In this document: positions 26,629 through 33,820 of the stretch, in pieces
How the letters are laid out: every line of letters starts with the position of its first letter
How positions within the stretch are numbered: the stretch's first letter is position 1
NCBI GenBank assembly: GCA_902790325.1
Contig: CADARP010000003.1
Coordinates: forward strand, 62,001 to 126,000
Direction of reading: 5' to 3'
Length of the DNA: 64,000 nucleotides
Origin: Oscillospiraceae bacterium
Lineage (GTDB): Bacteria; Bacillota; Clostridia; Oscillospirales; Acutalibacteraceae
Translations under genes and position numbers: made by a program
Notes under the pieces: generated by a model
The model's database searches: none
What the model saw: only the letters and a program-made list of their open reading frames with translations
What the model was told of the DNA's origin: nothing

Positions 26629-27543
26629 ATGGAACGGTATTATTCACTGGACGCATACAATAAGCAAACCTTCGGGCGCAAGCTGTATAAGCTGTCGCTG
26701 CCGGGCGGGACGACCTGTCCGAACCGCGACGGCACGAAAGGCGTCGGGGGCTGCATCTTTTGCAGCGCGGGCGGATCGGGCGAATTTACGCCGGATGCGC
26801 TGCAGCCGGTCGAAATGCAGCTCGAGCTTGCCAAGGCGCGTGTGGCGAACAAGATCCGGGAAGATCCGCAGACAGCGCAGTTCATTGCGTATTTTCAAAG
26901 CTTTACCGCGACGTATGCGCCGCTCGAGGATATGCGCGCGCGGTTTTTTGCGGCGGCGCGATGGCCGCAGACGGCAGTCGTGGATATTGCGACGCGGCCG
27001 GACTGCCTGCCGCCGCAGACGCTTGACCTGCTTTCCGCGCTGCGGCGTGAAAAACCCGTCTGGGTCGAGCTGGGACTGCAGACGGCGAACGACGGAACGG
27101 CCGGACGCATCAACCGCGGGTATGAAACGGCGGTTTATCGGGATGCGGTACGCGCGCTGCACGCGCGCGGGATCTGCGTCGTGACGCATATAATCCTCGG
27201 TCTGCCGGGCGAGACGCAGGCGGATATGCTGCGCACGGTCGAAATGCTCAATGAGGTCGGTACGGACGGTGTGAAGTTTCAGCTTCTGCATGTGCTGCGC
27301 GGTACGGCGCTGGAACAGACGGCGTATACGCCCCTGACGATGCAGGCTTATATCGACCTTCTTCTCTGCTGCATCGCGCATCTGGACAGACGCGTCGTCG
27401 TGCACCGGCTCACGGGCGACGGCGACAAGCGGCTGCTGCTGTCGCCGCTGTGGAGCGCGGATAAAAAAAGGGTGCTGAACGCGATCCGGCGGGCGATGGA
27501 CGCGCAGGACGTCCGGCAGGGGATGCTGTGCGAAAATCCTTGA
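26629..27543 (+). CDS. radical SAM protein, TIGR01212 (YhcC/YtqA-like) family
   Basis: The 304-aa radical SAM protein has the atypical cluster motif Cx11CxxC (C30, C42, C45: GTTCPNRDGTKGVGGCIFC) characteristic of the TIGR01212/YhcC group. It also has QSFTATYAP, ATRPDCLPP and WVELGLQTANDGT blocks. The biochemical function of the family is not established to my knowledge. ATG 26629 matches the family N-terminus (MERYY..). No Shine-Dalgarno is visible; the upstream bases are the spoVM terminator. Confidence 0.88.
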   Translation: MERYYSLDAYNKQTFGRKLYKLSLPGGTTCPNRDGTKGVGGCIFCSAGGSGEFTPDALQPVEMQLELAKARVANKIREDPQTAQFIAYFQSFTATYAPLEDMRARFFAAARWPQTAVVDIATRPDCLPPQTLDLLSALRREKPVWVELGLQTANDGTAGRINRGYETAVYRDAVRALHARGICVVTHIILGLPGETQADMLRTVEMLNEVGTDGVKFQLLHVLRGTALEQTAYTPLTMQAYIDLLLCCIAHLDRRVVVHRLTGDGDKRLLLSPLWSADKKRVLNAIRRAMDAQDVRQGMLCENP

Positions 27544-27568
27544 CAAACAAATGTGTTTGTTTTATTAT
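27540..27568 (+). promoter_or_regulatory. sigma-A promoter for mscL-proC with a dyad in the spacer
   Basis: TTGACA (27540-27545) and TATTAT (27563-27568) are separated by 17 bp. A 7-bp dyad, ACAAACA (27543-27549) and TGTTTGT (27554-27560), fills the spacer and could be an operator or a weak terminator for the preceding gene, whose stop codon lies within the -35. Confidence 0.7.
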
Positions 27569-27616
27569 AGGAACGAATAAGTCGGCTTGCCCGACGGAAA
27601 AGAGAGGATAATTCAA

Positions 27617-28093
27617 ATGGCAGACGAAAAGAAAAAAGGCTTGGTAGCAGAGTTTAAAGAATTCATCATGCGCGGCAACGTGATCGATCTGGCAGTCGGC
27701 GTCATCATCGGCGGCGCGTTCGGCGCGATCGTCAGCTCTTTGGTGGACGACGTCATCATGCCGGTGATCAGCTTGCTGACGAAGGGCATCGACTTCACCA
27801 ACTTGTTCATCCAGCTCAGCGGGGACGAGAAGTATGCGACGGTCGAGGCGGCAAAGGAAGCCGGCGTGGCGGTTGTCGCTTACGGCAACTTCATCTCGGC
27901 GGTCATCAACTTCCTGATCATGGCGCTTGTGATCTTCCTGCTGGTCAAGGCGATCAACAAGGCGCACACCATCGGCAAGAAGGAAGAGCCGGCAGTTGAA
28001 GAAGCACCCACGACCAAGGTCTGCCCGTACTGCAAGAGCGAGGTCGCGATCGAAGCGACGCGCTGCCCGCACTGCACGTCCGATATTGCATGA
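27617..28093 (+). CDS. mscL: large-conductance mechanosensitive channel MscL with C-terminal zinc ribbon
   Basis: MscL is the emergency osmotic release valve of the cytoplasmic membrane. The 158-aa protein has the S1/TM1 signature [22 protein letters not shown], a periplasmic loop (about 55-85) and TM2 (about 90-112). After the usual cytoplasmic helix it carries an extra zinc-ribbon-like tail with C136, C139, C150 and C153 ([18 protein letters not shown]). The start at 27617 gives the normal MscL N-terminus. It overlaps proC by ATGA. Confidence 0.95.
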   Translation: MADEKKKGLVAEFKEFIMRGNVIDLAVGVIIGGAFGAIVSSLVDDVIMPVISLLTKGIDFTNLFIQLSGDEKYATVEAAKEAGVAVVAYGNFISAVINFLIMALVIFLLVKAINKAHTIGKKEEPAVEEAPTTKVCPYCKSEVAIEATRCPHCTSDIA

Positions 28094-28932
28094 CGATGAT
28101 GAAAATCGGTGTGATCGGAACCGGGAACCTGGCGTCTGCCGTCATCGGCGGCAGTGTCAAAAGCGGCAGAGTTTCCGGAGATTCTTTCCTGGTATACGAC
28201 CTGTTTGCGGACAAGGTGCGCGAAACCTGCGAAAAGTTCGGCACGTCCGCTGCCGGAAGCGCGCAGCAGATCGCCGAGACGTGCGACGTGGTGATCCTTG
28301 CGGTCAAGCCGAAGGATTTCGCCGCGCTGCTGTCTTCGCTTGCACCGTCCCTGCAGGCGCATGATCCGCTTGTCCTTTCCGTCGCGGCGGGACTGTCGCT
28401 CGGCTATCTCGCGTCCTGCCTGCCGTACGAGGCGAAGCTCGCGCGTCTGATGACCAACATCAACGCGTCTGTCGGCGGCGCGATGACGGCGTACTGCTTC
28501 GGTGCGCGCGTCACGGATGCGGAAAAGGCGTTCGTTGCGCAGTTCTGCGGTACGTTCGGCGATGCGACCGAGCTTTCCGAGGATCTCTTCGCGCAGTTCG
28601 GCGTGCTGGCCGGATGTGTGCCCGCTTTCGCGTACAAGTTCGTCGACGAGATCGCGCGCGCAGGCGTGGCGATCGGTGTGCGCAAGGATCTGGCGCTGCG
28701 CATCGCGGCGCAGACCGTTCTCGGCAGCGCGCAGCGTGCGGCGTGCGGCGATGCGCACCCGTACGAGCTGATCGACCGGGTCTGCACACCCGGCGGGACG
28801 ACGATCGACGGTATGCTGCAGCTTGATGCGTGCGGCTTCCCGGACGCCGTGCACAAGGCGGTCATCAGTTCCTATGAAAAAGACCGCAGGTTGGCAAAGG
28901 CGAAGGACGAAGAATCCAAAAACAATAAATGA
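28090..28932 (+). CDS. proC: pyrroline-5-carboxylate reductase
   Basis: ProC performs the last step of proline synthesis using NAD(P)H. The 280-aa protein shows the Rossmann start [17 protein letters not shown], the [12 protein letters not shown] strand and the C-terminal ProC signature [20 protein letters not shown]. Two in-frame starts (28090 and 28099) are possible. The first overlaps the mscL stop and is favoured by coupling. proB and proA are not nearby. Confidence 0.95.
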   Translation: MTMMKIGVIGTGNLASAVIGGSVKSGRVSGDSFLVYDLFADKVRETCEKFGTSAAGSAQQIAETCDVVILAVKPKDFAALLSSLAPSLQAHDPLVLSVAAGLSLGYLASCLPYEAKLARLMTNINASVGGAMTAYCFGARVTDAEKAFVAQFCGTFGDATELSEDLFAQFGVLAGCVPAFAYKFVDEIARAGVAIGVRKDLALRIAAQTVLGSAQRAACGDAHPYELIDRVCTPGGTTIDGMLQLDACGFPDAVHKAVISSYEKDRRLAKAKDEESKNNK

Positions 28933-28950
28933 TATTGAGGAGTGTGCAAT

Positions 28951-30543
28951 ATGCTGTATTGTACGGTTTGCTCCTCTCTGGAGAAGATATTTCCCGACGA
29001 AGCCCCCCGGAACAGGGGCTTCTCGGGATTTTCTCTTTTGCAGGGGGAGTACGGCGCGTTTCAGATCGCGCTGCAAAGCGACCGGCCGCAGACGCTGCCG
29101 GTTGAGATCGAAAGCGACCTTGCGGTTCGCTGCTTTCTGGTGGACTGCGTTTCGGCGGTCAATCTGTGCGAACGCAGCGACGACGACTATCTGCGCAAGA
29201 CGCCCGGTCTGTATCCGGACGTTCTGCGTCCCTGTACGGATGTGACGGCGGACGAGACTGTCCGCGCGCTCTGGTTCGAGATCGGAGCGGGGGACTATGC
29301 GCCCGGAACGCATACGGTCACGGTGCGTTTGGGAGACACAGTGTGTGCCGTTGTGGTGCGCGTGATCGCCGCGAAGCTGCCGCCGCAGCGGCTTCTGTGC
29401 ACGCACTGGCTGCACACGGACTGTATCGCCACATGGTACGGCGTACCCGTGTTCAGCGAGGACTATTGGAGACTGACGGAAAACTATGTGCGCGCCGCCG
29501 CGGCACACGGGATCGACTTTATCCTGACGCCGCTGTTCACGCCGCCGCTCGACACAGCCGTGGGCAAAGAGCGCCCGACCGTGCAGCTTGTGGATGTGAC
29601 GAAAACGGGCGACACGTACACGTTCGGATTTGACAAGCTGCGCCGCTGGTTCGAGATGTGCGAGCGGTGCGGCATTCGCGCCTATGAGATGTCGCATCTG
29701 TTCACCCAGTGGGGCGCGATGCACGCGCCGAAGATCATGGCGACGGTCGACGGCGAATACAAGCAGATCTTCGGCTGGAAGACGTGGGCGGCAAGCAAAA
29801 AATACGAAGCGTTCCTGCGCGCGTTTGCAAAAGCGCTGCGCGCGTTCCTGGGCGAAGCGGGGATGCTCGAACGCTGCTGGTTCCACATTTCGGACGAGCC
29901 GAGCATGGACCGCATCCGCGACTATGGCCGCCGCAGCCGTCTGGTGCGCGAGCTGTTCCCGGATTCGCCGGTCATGGACGCGCTGTCGGATTATGCTTTC
30001 TATCAGCGCGGTCTGCTGCCGCAGCCGATCCCGTGCGTCAACCATGCGGCGGAGTTTGCGGGGCGCGTGCCGCAGCTCTGGACGTACTATTGCGGCGGAC
30101 CGCAGGACGGTCACTATCCGAACCGACTGCTTGCCATGCCGTCTCACCGCAACCGCGTGATGGGCTTCCTGATGTACCGCTACGACGTGCGCGGCTTTTT
30201 GCACTGGGGACTGAATTTCTGGTACAGTACGCTGTCCGACCATCCTGTCGATCCGTTTAACCAGACGGAGCCGGAATTCTCATTTCCGGCGGGCGACGCG
30301 TGCGTGCTCTATCCCGGCGACGACGGCGAACCGCTCGTTTCGCTGCGCTTCAAGGTGTTCCGCGACGGACTGCAGGATCAGCGCGCGCTCGAGCTGCTGG
30401 AATCGAAGATCGGCAGAGAAAAGACATGCGCGCTGCTGGAACATGACGGCTCACTGGCTTTCAATGCATATCCGCGTTCGGCGCAGTGGCTGCTCGAAAC
30501 GCGCGAACGGATCAACCGTGCGATCGGGGAGGCGTTCGCATGA
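28951..30543 (+). CDS. DUF4091 domain protein (glycoside-hydrolase-like)
   Basis: The 530-aa protein carries an N-terminal beta-rich region (about 1-130) and a TIM-barrel-like region with the C-terminal DUF4091 hallmark (DYAFYQRG..., LRFKVFRDGLQDQRALELL). Such proteins are usually annotated as glycoside-hydrolase-like with unknown substrate. Acidic residues such as those in HISDEPSM are candidates for catalysis. No signal peptide is visible, so it appears cytoplasmic. ATG 28951 follows TTGAGGAG. Its stop overlaps the thiN start as ATGA. Confidence 0.85.
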   Translation: MLYCTVCSSLEKIFPDEAPRNRGFSGFSLLQGEYGAFQIALQSDRPQTLPVEIESDLAVRCFLVDCVSAVNLCERSDDDYLRKTPGLYPDVLRPCTDVTADETVRALWFEIGAGDYAPGTHTVTVRLGDTVCAVVVRVIAAKLPPQRLLCTHWLHTDCIATWYGVPVFSEDYWRLTENYVRAAAAHGIDFILTPLFTPPLDTAVGKERPTVQLVDVTKTGDTYTFGFDKLRRWFEMCERCGIRAYEMSHLFTQWGAMHAPKIMATVDGEYKQIFGWKTWAASKKYEAFLRAFAKALRAFLGEAGMLERCWFHISDEPSMDRIRDYGRRSRLVRELFPDSPVMDALSDYAFYQRGLLPQPIPCVNHAAEFAGRVPQLWTYYCGGPQDGHYPNRLLAMPSHRNRVMGFLMYRYDVRGFLHWGLNFWYSTLSDHPVDPFNQTEPEFSFPAGDACVLYPGDDGEPLVSLRFKVFRDGLQDQRALELLESKIGREKTCALLEHDGSLAFNAYPRSAQWLLETRERINRAIGEAFA

Positions 30544-31181
30544 TCTGTGTGATCGCGGCGTCCATGCCGGAAAAGGATCTGTATATCCCGTCCGGCAGTT
30601 ACCGCATCGCGGCGGACAAGGGCGTCTTGCAGATGCGTGCGCACGGCGTGGAACCGGATCTCGTCGTGGGCGATTTCGACTCGCTCGGCTATGTGCCCCA
30701 GGCGCGGGAGCTGGTGCGGCATCCCGTCGAAAAGGATGACACGGACATGATGCTCGCGGTGCGCGAGGGATTGCGGCGCGGGTTCCGGGAGTTCATTCTC
30801 TACGGCGGCATGGGCGGCAGGCTCGACCATACGCTGGCAAACGTGCAGACGCTCGGCTTCCTTTCGGAGCACGGCGCGCGCGGACTGCTGTTCGGCGAGG
30901 GAACGGCAGTCACACTGCTGGAAAACGGCTCCGTGCGTTTTCCGGCGCCCGCGCAGGGTACGGTTTCCGTGTTCTGTTTCGGCGACAGCGCCGCGGGCGT
31001 GACGGAAACGGGACTGTATTATCCGCTCGAAGACGCCGCGCTTACGAACACATTCCCGCTCGGCGTGAGCAATGCGTTCTGCGGCAGGGAGAGCGAAGTG
31101 TCCGTGCAAAACGGAAAGCTGCTCCTGCTGTGGCAGTCCACGGCAAAAGCAGCCTGCGAAGTGTTGTTTCCGACAAACTGA
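30540..31181 (+). CDS. thiN: thiamine pyrophosphokinase
   Basis: ThiN transfers pyrophosphate from ATP to thiamine to make thiamine diphosphate. The 213-aa protein has the substrate motif VVGDFDSLG, the EKDDTDMMLAV block with DDTD, and GGMGGRLDHTLANVQ, followed by the C-terminal beta-sandwich (GVTETGLYYPLEDAAL, GVSNAF). In Bacillus thiN sits near rsgA and spoVM; here it lies 4 kb away, coupled to the DUF4091 gene. Confidence 0.93.
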   Translation: MICVIAASMPEKDLYIPSGSYRIAADKGVLQMRAHGVEPDLVVGDFDSLGYVPQARELVRHPVEKDDTDMMLAVREGLRRGFREFILYGGMGGRLDHTLANVQTLGFLSEHGARGLLFGEGTAVTLLENGSVRFPAPAQGTVSVFCFGDSAAGVTETGLYYPLEDAALTNTFPLGVSNAFCGRESEVSVQNGKLLLLWQSTAKAACEVLFPTN

Positions 31182-31184
31182 ATG

Positions 31185-31223
31185 AAAGAAAAACGGGCGG
31201 CGTCGTTTCCGATGCCGCCCGAA
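31185..31223 (-). terminator. terminator of the leftward secreted-protein gene; copy 1 of a 39-bp repeat
   Basis: A 12-bp stem (CGGGCGGC core, one G-U) with a GAAA tetraloop on the minus strand is followed by TTTTTCTTT. All 39 bp are identical to 32625-32663. Read on the plus strand it lies 3 nt after thiN and has no T-run, so it mainly serves the leftward gene. Confidence 0.9.
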
Positions 31224-31236
31224 TAGTTTGCAATTC

Positions 31237-32448
31237 TTATTCCGCTTCATCCTGGAGGAATCCGAATCTTTCTTTGAACTGTTCCTCGGATAATTTTACG
31301 CCGACAGGCGTGAACGCCAGCGGGCTCGTCACAGAGCTATACACACGAATATTGGTGTCCTGTGAGATCTCATCGGTTTCCAAATTCGTGATCGTCCACC
31401 TGACGATTCCCTCGTATTTGTTCGTTTTGGTGAAGTAGAAGTTGTACAGCATTTCGTCCGAGCCGTCATCGTACAAATACGTCTCGCACACAAGACCGTT
31501 TGTCGTTGTTGCGCCGCAGTATTGCAGACTGCCGTACAGGGTATTGAGGAATTTGGACAGAGAGAAGCTCTCTTCGCCAAATTCCGAATCGGCGCCGTTG
31601 AACAGCGAAGCGATTTCTCCGCCGTCTTCCAGCTCGACATACGCGCCTGTCACCGCGATCATCGCCTTGGGGTTCGAGGAGTTTTTGTCCTTCAGAATGA
31701 AGCGCATTTTTCCGATATTCTTAAACAGATTGGCGTATTTCGCCATGTTTTCGTTGTTCTGTAAGACCAATGCGATCATCGACGTGTTGTATTCCAGATT
31801 GTTTCTATCGGAATAGATGGTAAACGGAACGGTCGAGCCTTCTCCCTTTACTTCCATATCGATCGTATACACGCCGGTTTTCAGGTAATCACGCACGTAT
31901 CTGTCGAGATACGTGACCTGCGGCGTAAAGACTCTGAACGCGACAACATTGAGCGTTGCGGCCGCGCTGCCGTGTTTGAACGCAGCGGATTGTGTGATCA
32001 ATGTGTTTTCGTCTTGTTCGGGAATGGCATCCATCGGTTCATACGAGCGGAACAACTGCGTAAAGAACAGCAGCACGCGCTCAAAGAACGAGACGCCAGC
32101 CGTCTTGCGGTTCAGCACCATCTCAAAAGAAAACAACTTCGTTTCGCCTGCCTTCAGTACGGGGATCAACAGGCTGGGATTGCTGCCCGCCGGCAGCAGA
32201 TGCTTCTCGGAAAAAGCGGCCACTTCAATGTTCGTCAGCGTTTCCAATCCTGTGTTCTGGACGGTGACGGTTGCCTTGGCTTTCTCGGTGACAAAATACG
32301 AGGACTTGCTCATCTCAATCTTCACGGACAGGGGAGAAGTCTGTGCGGCAGCGCCGTCTTCCGCGGCGACACAAAACGCCGTCGACAGGGTCATCAGCAG
32401 CATGACCGCCGTCAGAAACAGACAAAGTGTTTTTTTACATTTGGACAT
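31237..32448 (-). CDS. secreted protein of unknown function
   Basis: The 403-aa protein has a clear signal peptide (about 1-28, LCLFLTAVMLLMTLSTAFC, then VAAEDGAAAQ) and an N-terminal CARDB-like beta-sandwich pattern (VTVQNTGLETLTNIEVAAF). No LPXTG or transmembrane anchor is seen. Base composition looks lower in G+C than the flanking genes. It has its own promoter with paired TTTCGTAC boxes and its own terminator, and lies between two identical 39-bp repeats. The Shine-Dalgarno is AAGGAGG. No specific family is assigned. Confidence 0.8.
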   Translation of the reverse strand: MSKCKKTLCLFLTAVMLLMTLSTAFCVAAEDGAAAQTSPLSVKIEMSKSSYFVTEKAKATVTVQNTGLETLTNIEVAAFSEKHLLPAGSNPSLLIPVLKAGETKLFSFEMVLNRKTAGVSFFERVLLFFTQLFRSYEPMDAIPEQDENTLITQSAAFKHGSAAATLNVVAFRVFTPQVTYLDRYVRDYLKTGVYTIDMEVKGEGSTVPFTIYSDRNNLEYNTSMIALVLQNNENMAKYANLFKNIGKMRFILKDKNSSNPKAMIAVTGAYVELEDGGEIASLFNGADSEFGEESFSLSKFLNTLYGSLQYCGATTTNGLVCETYLYDDGSDEMLYNFYFTKTNKYEGIVRWTITNLETDEISQDTNIRVYSSVTSPLAFTPVGVKLSEEQFKERFGFLQDEAE

Positions 32449-32477
32449 AGATAGACCTCCTTATAATTTGTTTTTTA

Positions 32478-32543
32478 ATCGTATCATGCTGTTTTTTGAA
32501 TTGCAATAGATATGGTACGAAACGCCGGTAAAAGGGTACGAAA
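32478..32543 (-). promoter_or_regulatory. promoter with two TTTCGTACC boxes 21 bp apart
   Basis: On the minus strand -35 TTGCAA (32501-32506) and -10 TACGAT (32478-32483) are 17 bp apart. Upstream lie two identical 9-mers TTTCGTACC at 32514-32522 and 32535-32543, exactly 21 bp start to start. The proximal box is 7 nt from the -35. The same layout precedes the gene at 54867. The spacing resembles LytTR-type regulator sites. Confidence 0.7.
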
Positions 32544-32624
32544 AGCCGATCCGGCAGATTCGCAAACGAAAACCCGTGAGTCAGTCTGTGCGCCGGACGG
32601 CAATGTACTTTTCTTTATCGATCA

Positions 32625-32663
32625 AAAGAAAAACGGGCGGCGTCGTTTCCGATGCCGCCCGAA
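32625..32663 (-). terminator. terminator of the DUF368 gene; copy 2 of the 39-bp repeat
   Basis: This is identical over 39 bp to 31185-31223, in the same orientation and offset by 1440 bp. It sits 12 nt past the stop of the leftward DUF368 gene and carries the same 12-bp GC-rich stem, GAAA loop and U-tract. Confidence 0.9.
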
Positions 32664-32674
32664 ATCTGTTGGAT

Positions 32675-33532
32675 TTATGATTCTGTTTCTTCTTTCTTCT
32701 GCAGATATTTCTGGCTGACGGCGTTGATCGCCAGCGATGCGGCGAAACCGGCCAGCGCAAGCACAACGTCCCAGATGATGTCCGAGACGGAATCAAAGCG
32801 AATGGGGATGATCGGCAGCACCATTGCCAGCACCGCGCCGAGGATGGCGTGATAGGTGACGGTATGGTGCTTTTTAAACAGCGCGTTGATGCCGCGCGAA
32901 AGCGTCAGCACGACGGCGGCAGCGCCGAGTCCGATCGGGATGATGACGTGCATATCCAGTTTGGAGATGCCTTCGAGCATGGGCGTGAATATGCCCAGAA
33001 AGATCATGGCGGAGGACGAACTGGTGCCCGGGACGATGACGTTCAGCCCCCAGACCACACCGCAGAAGAACCACCAGCCGATGTTCGGCGTAATGTGCAG
33101 TCCCGTGCCGTACTTGAGATAGAGGAATACGGATGCCAGGACGCAGAAGCTCACGCCCAGCGTGATCCACCCGCGCTTGCCGCGACCCTGTTCGCCCGCG
33201 TCGCGCCACAGCTGCGGGATCATGCCGAGGATCAGACCGATGAACGCGCAGACCGCCCGGTCTTCGTGCGCGACCATGATCTGCTTGACGAGACCGGCGA
33301 AGCCGATGAAGCCGACGGCAATGCCGAGCCCGACCGGAAACAGCAGAAGAAAGTTCTCTTTCAGTTTTTTGAAGGGATGCGCGAGCGTCTCCATCAGCGG
33401 ACGGTACACGCCGAAGATCACGCACATAGCGCCGCCGCTGACGCCGGGCAGAATTCCGCCGACGCCGATGATGCATCCTTGAACGAACCGCAGCAGAAAC
33501 TGCAGCAGACCGTTTGTTTTTTTCTTCTGCAT
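32675..33532 (-). CDS. popT: DUF368 membrane protein, undecaprenyl-phosphate flippase PopT-like
   Basis: The 285-aa polytopic protein has the DUF368 hallmark GCIIGVGGILPGVSGGAM near its N-terminus and a second related block (WGLNVIVPGTSSSS) in the second half, giving the inverted-repeat look of the family. DUF368 proteins have been identified as undecaprenyl-phosphate translocases that return the lipid carrier to the cytoplasmic face. The start (ATG at 33532) is preferred over an upstream in-frame ATG because it gives the canonical MQKKK.. N-terminus. Confidence 0.88.
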   Translation of the reverse strand: MQKKKTNGLLQFLLRFVQGCIIGVGGILPGVSGGAMCVIFGVYRPLMETLAHPFKKLKENFLLLFPVGLGIAVGFIGFAGLVKQIMVAHEDRAVCAFIGLILGMIPQLWRDAGEQGRGKRGWITLGVSFCVLASVFLYLKYGTGLHITPNIGWWFFCGVVWGLNVIVPGTSSSSAMIFLGIFTPMLEGISKLDMHVIIPIGLGAAAVVLTLSRGINALFKKHHTVTYHAILGAVLAMVLPIIPIRFDSVSDIIWDVVLALAGFAASLAINAVSQKYLQKKEETES

Positions 33533-33616
33533 AGAAAGAAACCTGCTTTCCCTCTTGTGATAGTCGGCGGATCCTGTTTGGCCGATGCGTTTGGAATATG
33601 ACTGCAATATTATATT

Positions 33617-33645
33617 ATTATACCACGGGACTCAAACGCTGTCAA
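33617..33645 (-). promoter_or_regulatory. consensus sigma-A promoter for the DUF368 gene
   Basis: On the minus strand a perfect TTGACA (33640-33645) and a perfect TATAAT (33617-33622) are separated by 17 bp. This is the closest match to consensus in the window, which predicts strong constitutive transcription leftward. Confidence 0.85.
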
Positions 33646-33734
33646 TTCTTTGTGCGCGGTTTCGTGCCCGACGCAGCCGAAAAAGCGGCGGGACGGTTTC
33701 CGTAAGAAAAATGCGCGGAACCTTGCTTTTTATT

Positions 33735-33763
33735 TTGACATTGCGGAAGTAATATGCTACAAT
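33735..33763 (+). promoter_or_regulatory. sigma-A promoter for the NhaC antiporter gene
   Basis: TTGACA (33735-33740) and TACAAT (33758-33763) are 17 bp apart, about 58 bp upstream of the antiporter ATG. It is back to back with the DUF368 promoter. Confidence 0.8.
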
Positions 33764-33820
33764 GGTGGTAATACAGGCGCAGCACGCGTGGCCGTGCGCG
33801 TCAAATGGGGAGGAGAAACT

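Noticed and set aside
27880-30243. 787-codon minus-strand frame across mscL, proC and the DUF4091 gene
   Set aside because: Antisense shadow of three coding genes with no recognisable domains.
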